The translations under genes and the position numbers were made by a program. Source: JBAZAX01 sp041671765 (GTDB taxonomy: Bacteria; Babelota; Babeliae; Babelales; RVW-14). From it: DNA of 63,020 nucleotides. Within the stretch, counting starts at the first letter, position 1; each line of letters begins with the position of its first letter. The stretch spans positions 1 to 63,020 of the forward strand of contig JBAZAX010000008.1 in the NCBI GenBank assembly GCA_041671765.1. The letters run 5' to 3'. This document shows, one piece after another, positions 44,288 through 53,226 of this stretch. The notes under the pieces are model-generated. The model ran no database searches. It was not told the origin of the DNA and worked only from the letters and a program-made list of their open reading frames with translations.

Positions 44288-44872
44288 CTATTTTAAAACA
44301 TTTCCAGTCATTTTCTGCCAAATAATGAGATCAAGTCGGGAATGTGCAATTCCAAATTTGGATAAAATTTGTTCAAAAATTAGATAATTTGTTTTTGTTA
44401 TTGATTTTGGAATAGAACTAATAAGTTTTTGCTCATGGAGAAAACGCAAAATATGGCGATCAATTATGGCAACATCGTCATACCCAACGTTACGTAAAAA
44501 ATGTGAAGATTCTTTGTATCCCAACCCCTTAATGTTTTTAGCCAAAAATTCACGTGCTTCAGGACCGGTTAATTTTTCAATTCTGCTTTTAATGTCAATA
44601 AACTCTCTTGCTTGTACAATAAATTTTGCTTTATTATTATGGAACCTGTGTTTATTATCTCTAATAATTCGCGAAAGTTCTTCTTGCGATAGGGATATAA
44701 AACCCTGTGGCCCGATTTCCTGTTGAATTTTAATTGCAGTTATAGCCTTTGAGTTTGCAGTGAGTATACAAAAGCACAACTCGCTAAACCAATATTTTGT
44801 GTCAAGTTGGTTTAATTGCTTGAATTCTTCAAGTCGTTCTTCTACCAAACTGTTAGTTTTTAGCTTAAGCAT
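44288..44872 (-). CDS. ogg: Ogg2-type 8-oxoguanine DNA glycosylase/lyase
   Basis: The enzyme removes oxidised guanine and cuts the backbone. The 194-residue protein has the HhH-GPD fold in the archaeal Ogg2 form: 'FCILTANSKAITAIKIQQEI', then the hairpin 'IKGLGYKESSHFLRNVGYDD' with the Schiff-base Lys (about 119), and the catalytic Asp in 'AIIDRHILRFL' (about 137). This group is mainly archaeal with scattered bacterial members. No good Shine-Dalgarno is seen. It diverges from dnaN over about 150 bp. Confidence 0.88.
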   Translation of the reverse strand: MLKLKTNSLVEERLEEFKQLNQLDTKYWFSELCFCILTANSKAITAIKIQQEIGPQGFISLSQEELSRIIRDNKHRFHNNKAKFIVQAREFIDIKSRIEKLTGPEAREFLAKNIKGLGYKESSHFLRNVGYDDVAIIDRHILRFLHEQKLISSIPKSITKTNYLIFEQILSKFGIAHSRLDLIIWQKMTGNVLK

Positions 44873-45021
44873 AAGATATTCGTCTTTTTTGTGTTATCTA
44901 TTATAGTATCTACACCTTGGCTGATTTGTCTTGATGTTGTATAATACTAGAAGAGAAAAAACATGCAAAGTAATTTGCAACAATTGTAAAATAAATTTCA
45001 TTGAATATGAAGGAAGTTAAT

Positions 45022-46143
45022 ATGACCGGAAGATTTATTACATCTCAAAAGGAGCTGCTGTCAATACTGTCATCAATGCAGCCCATTTGTAGTAAAAGAA
45101 CAACTCTTGATGTTACAGAGTCTATTCTTTTTCAAATTACCCCACGTGAATTAACACTTAAGGCAACTGATTTGGAAATTAGCTTACAATCGAGTATGGC
45201 AATTGAAAGCGATGTTTCTGAAGTATGTAGCTTTTTGATTTCTGGAAAGCGAATTTTTGAACTAGTAAAAGAACTTGATGGAGAGATTGAATTTAATATC
45301 AATCAAAATCAGATTAGTTTAAAATCCAGCGGCGTTGATCTTTCTCTTAATATTAAAGATGCCCAAGAATTCCCTCCATTTCCTGAACGCATTGAAAATC
45401 TAATGGATTTTAAGGCGTCGTTTATATTAGACATGATAAGCAAGGTCTCATTTGTTATTCCTCAGAATAATTCCAATCCTGCATTGAATGGCATGTTGCT
45501 TGAAGTTAATCCGCAAGAGATGAGCATGGTTGCAACAGATGGACATAGTCTTGCTCATGTAACAACAACAAAATATTCGTTGGCTGAAGAAAAGAAATGG
45601 TTGTTACCAAAACGTGCAGTAATGGAGATTAAAAAATTATTTGAAAATTCCGCTGTTGAAGATAGTATCTTTCTTGGAATATGCGGTAATCAACTTGTTT
45701 TCTCCGGTAAAAATTTTAATTTTTTCACAAAGCTTATTTCTGATGCATTTCCTCAATATAAACCTGTGTTGGAAAAAGAAGGTTTTCTACCTGCAACAGT
45801 GGTAAAAGATTCTTTGCTCAAAACATTAAAACGTACAAGTTGCCTACTTGCAGGTCAGTTTGTTTCTACAACATTTAGATTTATGCCTGGAACCTTAAAA
45901 GTTAACATGCACAATAAAGAAGTTGGAAAACTTGATGAAGATCTAACGATGGATGAATTTTCAGGCGGAGAGGTAGAAAGTCGCTTCTATGCTCCATATA
46001 TCTTAAATGGATTACAGGGTTTTCCAGAGAAGAGCTTACAGTTTTTTATTAAAAACGGGGCTCGTCCAATTATTTTTGAAACAAAGGATGATAACTTTAT
46101 TCAAACTTATCTTGTAATGCCAGTTTCTATTTCTCAAAGTTAA
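45022..46143 (+). CDS. dnaN: DNA polymerase III beta subunit (sliding clamp)
   Basis: The clamp tethers the replicative polymerase to DNA. The product, 373 residues from the ATG at 45022, has the three clamp domains; conserved segments are 'ELTLKATDLEISL', 'NPALNGMLLEV', 'SMVATDGHSLAHV', 'FPQYKPVL' and a C-terminal 'YLVMPVSIS'. GAAGGAAG five bases upstream decides this start over the TTG at 45001. recF follows after a terminator-like hairpin. dnaA, usually upstream of dnaN, is absent. Confidence 0.96.
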   Translation: MTGRFITSQKELLSILSSMQPICSKRTTLDVTESILFQITPRELTLKATDLEISLQSSMAIESDVSEVCSFLISGKRIFELVKELDGEIEFNINQNQISLKSSGVDLSLNIKDAQEFPPFPERIENLMDFKASFILDMISKVSFVIPQNNSNPALNGMLLEVNPQEMSMVATDGHSLAHVTTTKYSLAEEKKWLLPKRAVMEIKKLFENSAVEDSIFLGICGNQLVFSGKNFNFFTKLISDAFPQYKPVLEKEGFLPATVVKDSLLKTLKRTSCLLAGQFVSTTFRFMPGTLKVNMHNKEVGKLDEDLTMDEFSGGEVESRFYAPYILNGLQGFPEKSLQFFIKNGARPIIFETKDDNFIQTYLVMPVSISQS

Positions 46144-46162
46144 GAGATAGTTTAATTTTATA

Positions 46163-46195
46163 GCGCCGTATTAGTTTTAAAACTTATTACGGCGC
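46163..46195 (+). terminator. terminator of dnaN
   Basis: GCGCCGTA pairs with TACGGCGC, and the AT-rich interior also pairs (TAGTTTT with AAAACT); GTTTTATTTTT follows. Confidence 0.75.
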
Positions 46196-46225
46196 GTTTT
46201 ATTTTTAAATAAAAGTGATTTAATT

Positions 46226-47326
46226 GTGCGTATCAAAAAGCTTAAGCTTCGTAATTTTAGATGCTTTTCGGAAAAAGAATTTGAATTCGATGAAAAATTT
46301 ATTGTCATAAAAGGTAAAAATGGTTCGGGGAAAAGTTCTATTCTTGAAGCGTTGCATTATTGTTGTTACCTAAGATCATTTCGTACGCACCTGAATCGTG
46401 AGTTGATTAAACTTGATCAAGATTATTTTTTTATTGAAATAGACGTTGAAAGTAGCGATGCTTCTAACCAAATTCAAGTTGGCTTTGGTAATGAGCAAGG
46501 TAAAGTTGTAAAACATAATCAAAAACCAGTTAATTCTTATCGAGAACTTATTTCTCAATACAGGGCTGTGTCCGTTTGTGCTGATGATATTATTGTGGTT
46601 TCCGGTGCGCCGGAGTTTAGACGAGATCTGATGAATTACTCTACACTGCTTTTAAATCCCAATTTATATACTGTTTTTAGGCGTTACAACCAGGTACTGG
46701 AGCAACGCAATAGTCTTCTTAAGCAGATAAAATTAAGTCCTGGAGTTACGACAGGATTAATGGACGAGCTTTTGATCTGGTCTGAAAAGCTTTGGTTAGA
46801 AACGGTTGCGCTGCAAAATGTACGAATAGATTATTTGGATATTTTGGAAAAAAGGGTAAATGGTTTGCTGAAGAACTATTTCGAGGCAACGAAATCTGAT
46901 TTGCAGGTTAAATTTTCTTACTTACAAAAAAATGGGGCTGGGAAAACTGATACTTTTGCAGATTTTTGGAAAGAGTATGAAAAAAAAGATAGCCAAAAAA
47001 TGGAAAACGCACTGGGCAGAAGCTTTTATGGTGCTCATTTGGATGACTTTATAATTAATTTTTATGGTAAAAAAGCCAAAATTTATGCGTCCAGGGGACA
47101 GCAAAAGTTAATTGTTTTTTTAATCAAAATTGCTCAACTAGACTGCATGGCCGAGGTGGGAATTCCGGGAGTATTACTTTTAGATGACTTTTTGACTGAT
47201 TTTGACCAGCAGAATTTGGTTAGAGGCATCAATCTTTTAAATGAAAAGAATTTTCAGGTTTTTATAACAAGTCCGATTTCTATTGATTTTTTTGACTTTA
47301 AACAGGCGTTTTTTGTTGAGATTTAA
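46226..47326 (+). CDS. recF: DNA repair protein RecF
   Basis: RecF helps load RecA at gaps with RecO and RecR. The 366-residue protein begins 'MRIKKLKLRNFRCFSEKEFE' (GTG start), with Walker A 'GKNGSGKSS' (30-38), 'LRSFRTHLNRELI', 'APEFRRDLMNYS', the signature-like 'ASRGQQKLIVFLIKIAQ' (about 290) and Walker B 'GVLLLDDFLTDFD' (about 313). Length is normal. It lies about 80 bp after dnaN. No ribosome site of note is seen. Confidence 0.95.
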   Translation: MRIKKLKLRNFRCFSEKEFEFDEKFIVIKGKNGSGKSSILEALHYCCYLRSFRTHLNRELIKLDQDYFFIEIDVESSDASNQIQVGFGNEQGKVVKHNQKPVNSYRELISQYRAVSVCADDIIVVSGAPEFRRDLMNYSTLLLNPNLYTVFRRYNQVLEQRNSLLKQIKLSPGVTTGLMDELLIWSEKLWLETVALQNVRIDYLDILEKRVNGLLKNYFEATKSDLQVKFSYLQKNGAGKTDTFADFWKEYEKKDSQKMENALGRSFYGAHLDDFIINFYGKKAKIYASRGQQKLIVFLIKIAQLDCMAEVGIPGVLLLDDFLTDFDQQNLVRGINLLNEKNFQVFITSPISIDFFDFKQAFFVEI

Positions 47327-47650
47327 TATTTTTTCTGTTTTTTGTTTGACTTTATTTATATTTGGTTTAGCATCAATGCTCCAGTTTGAAAAGTAATTAA
47401 TTAGAGTAAATTGACATTTTTAATAGCTAAATTCGCTTTTTCAGCAAAATAAGTGATAAATAAATTTCATTTTGAAAACTTATCGCATAATTCTTCCTGT
47501 GAAGGCAAATTAAAAAAGGGCTTGATTTTCTTGTAGAATCAGTTAAATTGAATACAGTAATTGAAAGTCATAATGGATAAGTACCCAGATCAATAAAGGT
47601 CGATAAAAAAATTTTAGAAGACTTCATTACTACTCTCCTTTCTCCTTTTT

Positions 47651-47676
47651 CCGCCATGTAATTTATTACATGGCGG
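47651..47676 (+). terminator. hairpin terminator
   Basis: A perfect 12-bp stem (47651-47662 with 47665-47676) with a two-base centre is followed by TTGTTTTTTG. A C/T-rich track precedes it. Confidence 0.8.
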
Positions 47677-47759
47677 TTGTTTTTTGTCTAAAAAATAGAT
47701 TTATTTAATTTTTACATTATATTTAAATATCCAAAATAATTGGATTTTGTTTTGCAGAG

Positions 47760-47779
47760 GGAGCCTTCAACGGCTCCCT
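47760..47779 (+). terminator. hairpin terminator
   Basis: A 7-bp stem (GGGAGCC with GGCTCCC) and six-base loop are followed by TTTTTAAT. No gene precedes it directly. Confidence 0.8.
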
Positions 47780-47961
47780 TTTTAATCTATAAAACTTGGA
47801 TTTTGAGCCTTTTTTTGTGAAATAAGTTAAAAAGTCATTAAATTTGGGTTTTATGCAAAATAAGGCAATAAATTGACAATTTGTTGATTTATGTTTATTT
47901 TAAAAGTACTTAATTTATAAGTAATATTTATTAAAAATACACAAATTGAAAGATTATCCTC

Positions 47962-48843
47962 ATGAAAAAAATATTTTTAGGATTATTGTTGTTAGGTATG
48001 ATAAGTTCTGAAGTCTTCTCAATGAAAAGAGACAGAGAAAATCAAGGTTCGGCTTATGATTCAAGAATGATTGATTCAGACGACATGGAGATTGGAGATA
48101 TAGAGAAAGAAGAATTAGAAGCCAAGCGTAGAAGTAATTCTTTTGATGAATTGATTAGATTTGTGCGTGAACTTCCACAGGATGCAAATACATCTCGTAT
48201 GCTTCACGTGCTTGATGACGCACAAGAGCTACATGATATTAATTTGTCTGTTCTGATAGATGATGAATGGTTTACATCTTTGACTGCAGCTATAATTTTA
48301 AAAAACAGAAAATTGGTATCAGATTTGATACAGCTTGGAGCCATACCTAATGTCATTGATCCTGGGGTTAGAACTCCTTTAATTATTGCTTCGCAAATGG
48401 GGGATGAAACAATTGTAAAGCTTTTACTTGATGCATGTCGAGATGAAAGTTCTAAAGTCGTTGAAGCGTACAAGGCTAACATAGATACGGCTGACAAAAA
48501 TGGCGATACGGCATTATTTTTTGCTGCTGCAAACGGATATGGAAAAATTGTAGAGCTTTTACTTAATTATGGTGCAAAGGTAAATAAAGTTGATAAATAT
48601 AAAAGAACTCCATTGTTTATTGCTGCTGCAAATGGACATGAACATGTTGTAAGACTTTTACTTGATCGTGGTGCAAATAGGGACAATTCACATATAATTA
48701 GAATTTGTGGCGAAAGTAAGGTAGAAAGACCTTATGAAGTTGCTATGAGAAATGGACATGAAGAAGTAGCAAAGATTTTGTTATTTTATTCTTCTAAATA
48801 TGATGAAGCTCAATTAAGAAGAGTAGGTTTTGCAATACCATAA
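47962..48843 (+). CDS. exported ankyrin-repeat protein, cluster gene 1
   Basis: The 293-residue product has a signal peptide ('MKKIFLGLLLLGMISSEVFS'), a charged linker (about 22-55, many Glu, Asp and Arg), then about five ankyrin repeats ('VRTPLIIASQMGDETIVKLL', 'GDTALFFAAANGYGKIVELL', 'KRTPLFIAAANGHEHVVRLL', 'RPYEVAMRNGHEEVAKILLF'). One repeat is longer because of an insertion near residue 165. It opens a run of five paralogous genes in the same direction with the same type of signal peptide. No strong Shine-Dalgarno is seen. Confidence 0.9.
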   Translation: MKKIFLGLLLLGMISSEVFSMKRDRENQGSAYDSRMIDSDDMEIGDIEKEELEAKRRSNSFDELIRFVRELPQDANTSRMLHVLDDAQELHDINLSVLIDDEWFTSLTAAIILKNRKLVSDLIQLGAIPNVIDPGVRTPLIIASQMGDETIVKLLLDACRDESSKVVEAYKANIDTADKNGDTALFFAAANGYGKIVELLLNYGAKVNKVDKYKRTPLFIAAANGHEHVVRLLLDRGANRDNSHIIRICGESKVERPYEVAMRNGHEEVAKILLFYSSKYDEAQLRRVGFAIP

Positions 48844-48908
48844 TAAAGAGATCTTGCATCAAGGGTGTTGTACAGCTCCCTTGATTAATAAAAATGGAAG
48901 GTTTGGTT

Positions 48909-50582
48909 ATGAAAAATACAGCAAAAATATTTTTAGGGGTATTATTTTTAAAGATGATATTTTCCGATATTTATTGCCAGAAACAGGTCTCAGAAAGTTT
49001 TGGTAAGATACCGGAGAATCTTTGTTCTGCTGTTTTACATGGGGATAGGCAAGTTTTAGATGCGCTTCTTAAATCTGGTATTCATCCAGATGCAACTGAT
49101 GATGTCTTAGCTAGAACACCTTTTTATTTTGCTGCTTATAAAGGAAACAGAGAGTTTGTAGAAATTTTAATTGGGGCTGGTGCTGATATAAATAAGGCTG
49201 ATAATAAAGAACAAGAAACGCCTCTTTATATATCTGCCGGACTTGGATTTAAAGAAATTTTAGAAATTTTATTAAGGTCTGGCGCTGATCCAAATAAAGC
49301 TAATAAACATGGGTGGACACCTCTGCATGTAGCAGCTTTTAAAGGAAAAAGAGAAATTGTTGCGCTGCTTATTCACGCTAAAGTTGATGTTAATGTGCTG
49401 ACTAATGAAGAAAAAAATACTGCATTAGATTTGGCTGTTTCTAGGGGACATAAAGAAATTGTGGACATGCTTTTAAAAGCTGGAGCTGATAAAAATCATA
49501 CTGATTTTGTAGGAAGAACTCCGTTACGTGTTGCAACTTTTAACAATGATGCCTCCATTGCACGTATGTTAATTGAAGCCGGAGCAGATGTTAAGAAACC
49601 TGATAATGCCGGAAGAACGCCACTTTATTTTGCTGCTTATAGAGGAAATCCTGGAGTTTTTGAAAAGTTGATAGCAGCTGGAGCTAACTTGAATTTGTTA
49701 TTTCTCTCGGCTGTTGAACAAAAAGATATAGCTATTTTAGAAAGTATTTTGGGACTTCAAGATATAGATGTAGATCAAATTGATGAAGACGGAAAAACTC
49801 CTTTACATAGGGCTGTTGATAGAGGAGATGAAAAAATTGTTACTATGCTACTTAGAGCTCGTGCTGATGTTAATAAAGTTAGTACAGGAATGGATGGCGA
49901 ATCGCCATTGCATTCTGCAGCTTTTAATGGACGTATAGCTGTAACAGAAATGTTATTAAAAGCTGGAGCTCGTGTTGATAGTATTGATGCGCATGGCAAT
50001 ACCCCAATCTATTATGCTGTTTTTGGAGGACATATCGAAATTATAAAAATATTACTCAGCGCTGGTGCCAATGTTAATGCAGTGGATATTGATGGATGTA
50101 CCTTATTGTATATGGCTGTTTTTATAAGAAATGAAGAAGTTCTAAAACTTTTATTAAGTGCAGGAGCCGATGTTCAAATCGTTGATAAAAATGGAATAAA
50201 TCCTTTGTTGTTAGCTCTTAAAAGATATTACACTGAATTTGTAAAAATATTAGTTGGACATTATTTGAAAAACAAGATTGAAATACCAGCATATTTGCTT
50301 TATTTATTAGGTACAAAAAATATACGTATTCCTATTAAACCAGGTCAAGATGTTAACCAACTTGATGAAAAAGGCGATGTCCCTTTATTTAGGGCAATCT
50401 CTATACAGGATTCTCAAGCTGTAGAAATATTGATTTTAGCAGGTGCGAATGTTAATAAACCTAACGAAGAATTATATACACCGATGGATGTTGCTCTTGA
50501 AGTAGGGAATAAAGAAATTATAGAAATATTGCGTCGAGTCGGTGCGATGACAACCGAAGAAAAATGGAAGGGTAGGGAATGA
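48909..50582 (+). CDS. exported ankyrin-repeat protein, cluster gene 2
   Basis: The product has 557 residues from the ATG at 48909, chosen because GGAAGG lies seven bases upstream and the signal peptide then aligns with its neighbours. About 15 ankyrin repeats fill the whole mature protein, e.g. 'GWTPLHVAAFKGKREIVALL' and 'GKTPLHRAVDRGDEKIVTML'. Near residue 455 the array is interrupted by a 'HYLKNKIEIPAYLL' linker that recurs in cluster gene 4. Its stop overlaps the start of cluster gene 3 (ATGA), so the two are coupled. Confidence 0.92.
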   Translation: MKNTAKIFLGVLFLKMIFSDIYCQKQVSESFGKIPENLCSAVLHGDRQVLDALLKSGIHPDATDDVLARTPFYFAAYKGNREFVEILIGAGADINKADNKEQETPLYISAGLGFKEILEILLRSGADPNKANKHGWTPLHVAAFKGKREIVALLIHAKVDVNVLTNEEKNTALDLAVSRGHKEIVDMLLKAGADKNHTDFVGRTPLRVATFNNDASIARMLIEAGADVKKPDNAGRTPLYFAAYRGNPGVFEKLIAAGANLNLLFLSAVEQKDIAILESILGLQDIDVDQIDEDGKTPLHRAVDRGDEKIVTMLLRARADVNKVSTGMDGESPLHSAAFNGRIAVTEMLLKAGARVDSIDAHGNTPIYYAVFGGHIEIIKILLSAGANVNAVDIDGCTLLYMAVFIRNEEVLKLLLSAGADVQIVDKNGINPLLLALKRYYTEFVKILVGHYLKNKIEIPAYLLYLLGTKNIRIPIKPGQDVNQLDEKGDVPLFRAISIQDSQAVEILILAGANVNKPNEELYTPMDVALEVGNKEIIEILRRVGAMTTEEKWKGRE

Positions 50583-51643
50583 AAAAGATCTCAAAAATAA
50601 TTTTGGGACTAGTGTTGTTTGGAATGATTAGTTTTGATGTTTATGGACAGAAGCGTGAGTTAAATGCACAAATTATTAAAAAGCAGCCGCCTAAAAAACA
50701 ACAAGAATCAGCTGAAGTTGCAGGTATGCGACAACAGTTACGTGAAGCTATTGAAAAAGGTGACGCAGTATGCGTTGCAAAATGTCTTGGCGTTGGTGCT
50801 GATCCAAATAGCACAGATATAACTGACATAACTCCTTTACTTGTAGCCTCTTACAAAGGAAATGAAGCTATTGTATCGATGTTGCTCAGAGCCGGTGCTG
50901 ATGTTAATAAAGCAGGTTCAAATGGAGTTACACCTTTAATACAGGCTTCTTTTTCAGGGCATAAGGAGATTGTAAGGATGTTGCTCGTAGATGCCAGAGC
51001 TGATGTTAATAAATCTGATAAAGATGGTAATACTCCGTTGCATATGGCATCTGCTGCTGGAAAGGCCGATATATTTTGGCTTTTGCTTAGTTTTGGTGCA
51101 AACAAAAATCTTACTAATAAGTATGGATGCACTGCCTTACACGAAGCTTCCAATTTTGGACATATAAGGATTGTAGAAATGTTAATTATATGTGACGCAT
51201 ATAAACATAGTATAAATGTTGACGTAATTGATAAATTTGGTGCAACTTCTTTACACAAGGCTTGCTTAAAGGGATATTTGGAGATTGTTGATTTCTTAAT
51301 AGAACACGGTGCAAATGTAAATCAAACTGATAATAATGGAAATACACCATTGTATAATGCTTGTGCGGAGGGGTATGCAGAGATTGTGGATTTATTGATT
51401 GACAATGGTGCAGATCCAGAAATAGCTAATAAAGATGGAATGACTCCGTTGCACATTGCATCTAAGAATGCATGTGATACTGTTGTGCAAAGTTTACTTT
51501 TAGTACGGGCAAATCCAAATGTAAAAGATAAAGATGGATTTATGCCTTTACATTACGCAACTTTACCAGATAAATTTACTTGTTTTGGTTTTGGGGGAAG
51601 ATATGAAGCAATTGTAAAAATGTTAAGTAGAGTCAGTGTATAG
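50579..51643 (+). CDS. exported ankyrin-repeat protein, cluster gene 3
   Basis: The 354-residue product has the shared signal peptide ('MKKISKIILGLVLFGMISFD'), a basic Gln/Lys linker and about nine ankyrin repeats, among them 'GNTPLHMASAAGKADIFWLL', 'GATSLHKACLKGYLEIVDFL' and 'GNTPLYNACAEGYAEIVDLL'. The last repeat contains an insertion ('KFTCFGFGGRYE') and lacks the final loop. It overlaps cluster gene 2 by four bases. A gap of about 30 bp separates it from cluster gene 4. Confidence 0.92.
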   Translation: MKKISKIILGLVLFGMISFDVYGQKRELNAQIIKKQPPKKQQESAEVAGMRQQLREAIEKGDAVCVAKCLGVGADPNSTDITDITPLLVASYKGNEAIVSMLLRAGADVNKAGSNGVTPLIQASFSGHKEIVRMLLVDARADVNKSDKDGNTPLHMASAAGKADIFWLLLSFGANKNLTNKYGCTALHEASNFGHIRIVEMLIICDAYKHSINVDVIDKFGATSLHKACLKGYLEIVDFLIEHGANVNQTDNNGNTPLYNACAEGYAEIVDLLIDNGADPEIANKDGMTPLHIASKNACDTVVQSLLLVRANPNVKDKDGFMPLHYATLPDKFTCFGFGGRYEAIVKMLSRVSV

Positions 51644-51675
51644 TTGTAGTAAATTAATAAATGGAAGGTTATATC

Positions 51676-53136
51676 ATGAAGAAGATGTCAAAAATATTTT
51701 TAAGTTTATTTTTGTTAATAATTTCCAATGCGTATGTTTTTGCAATGAAGGATACGGCAGAAGTATTGCGTATGGCAGCTTTTGATGGAGATTTAGAAGA
51801 AGTTAAACGATGTTTTGATAAGAGTAATGTTAATGAAACAGACAGCAGAGGACGCACACCATTGATGTGTGCAATAATTGGGCTTGGCAAAAATCAGGAC
51901 GATAGTAAAAAAGAACGATATATAGAGATTGTAAATTTGCTGATAGTGCAAGGCGCTGATATTAATTTCGCCGATAAAGCAGGAGAAATCCCACTTATTT
52001 TGGCTTCTGAAAAAGGGTATAAAGAAATTGTAGAAATGCTTTTACGTGCTGGTGATGAAGTAAATAAAACTGACCATAATGGATGGACTCCATTGATTGT
52101 GGCTTGTCAGGATGGACGTAAAGAAATTGTAGCAATACTTTTGAGTGTTGGTGCCGATCCTAATAAAGTTGATAAATATGGGTATACTGCATTGATTTGG
52201 GCTATAACTTATAGACGGGAAATAAGGACAATTGGCCACAAAGAGATTGTAGAGATACTTCTACGTGCTGGTGCTGATCCTAATAAAGCTGATAAAAGAG
52301 ATTGTACACCACTGAATTTTGCATCTTATAATGGTTTCGCGGAAATTGCAGAGATACTTCTACGTGCTGGTGCTGATCTTAATAAAGCTGATGAAGAAGG
52401 TTATACCCCACTGCTTACGTGTTTAAGACTTTCGGATCGTTTTTTTAAGGAAGTTGCAGAGGTACTTCTGCGGGCTGGTGCCAATCCTAATAAAGCTGAT
52501 AAAGGTGTACCTACCCCTATGAAATTGGCATTTGGAATAAGATATCATGAAAAAAAAGAAGAAGCTGTAGCAATGCTACTCAGGGCTGGGGCTAATCCAA
52601 ATGAAATCTATAAAAATGGAAGAACCTTGCTGGGCTTGGCATCTAAGAAAGGTTATAAAGAAATAGTAGAACGGCTACTCAAAGCGGGTGCTGATCTTAA
52701 TCTAGCTGATGAAAGTGGTAAAACCCCATTACATCTGGCTGTTGTAGAAAAGTATAATGCGGGAATTGTAGAAATACTTCTCAAAGCCGGTGCTGATGTT
52801 AGTAAAGCCGATGTAGATGGAAAGACTCCATTGCATCTTGTATATGACAAATACCACATAGTTTTTGAAACAAAATATCGAGAAATTATAGAGATTTTAA
52901 TAATGCATTATTTGAAAAATAGTATAGAGTTTCCAGATGATTTGAAAGCTGCACTTGATGACGAAATAGAAGCGGTAGAAAAAATCTATAAAATAAAATT
53001 TCATATCCCAGCATGTCGTGCATTTTTGAGAGGATGTCATGAAAGGTTAGGTCAAAATTCACCGATATCTTTGTTGCTGGGTTTTCCTCAAATTACAGAA
53101 TTTATATGTAATCCCGATAAATGTGAGTTGCCGTAG
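51676..53136 (+). CDS. exported ankyrin-repeat protein, cluster gene 4
   Basis: The product has 486 residues from the ATG at 51676, preceded by a GGAAGG site. Signal peptide 'MKKMSKIFLSLFLLIISNAY' is followed by about 11 ankyrin repeats, many ending in the near-identical 'LLRAGADPNKAD' type loop, which suggests recent internal duplication. After the array come 'HYLKNSIEFPDDL' and a non-repeat C-terminal domain of about 70 residues with four Cys ('CRAFLRGCHE', 'ICNPDKCELP'), which could bind metal or form disulfides. The closest relative in the window is the broken gene that follows. Confidence 0.92.
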   Translation: MKKMSKIFLSLFLLIISNAYVFAMKDTAEVLRMAAFDGDLEEVKRCFDKSNVNETDSRGRTPLMCAIIGLGKNQDDSKKERYIEIVNLLIVQGADINFADKAGEIPLILASEKGYKEIVEMLLRAGDEVNKTDHNGWTPLIVACQDGRKEIVAILLSVGADPNKVDKYGYTALIWAITYRREIRTIGHKEIVEILLRAGADPNKADKRDCTPLNFASYNGFAEIAEILLRAGADLNKADEEGYTPLLTCLRLSDRFFKEVAEVLLRAGANPNKADKGVPTPMKLAFGIRYHEKKEEAVAMLLRAGANPNEIYKNGRTLLGLASKKGYKEIVERLLKAGADLNLADESGKTPLHLAVVEKYNAGIVEILLKAGADVSKADVDGKTPLHLVYDKYHIVFETKYREIIEILIMHYLKNSIEFPDDLKAALDDEIEAVEKIYKIKFHIPACRAFLRGCHERLGQNSPISLLLGFPQITEFICNPDKCELP

Positions 53137-53226
53137 AAAAGAAAATTTAAAAATAAGAAGATAATAAGAAGCTGTATTGGCTTCCTAAAGTAAAACAGAG
53201 TGGTTTTTAAAATGGAAGGTTATATC

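Larger units (their letters stand above)
47327..47961. other. 635-bp intergenic region with two terminators
   Basis: No protein gene fits here; the longest start-stop frames are a few codons. Two strong plus-strand terminators (47651 and 47760) lie 85 bp apart. A weak promoter-like TTGATT is seen near 47523. This layout suggests a small RNA between recF and the first terminator, possibly a second between the two. I see no DnaA-box cluster. Confidence 0.5.

Noticed and set aside
44873..45021. Origin of replication next to dnaN
   Set aside because: The gap is short, no cluster of DnaA boxes was seen, and the skew change lies near 54.5 kb with terminus polarity.
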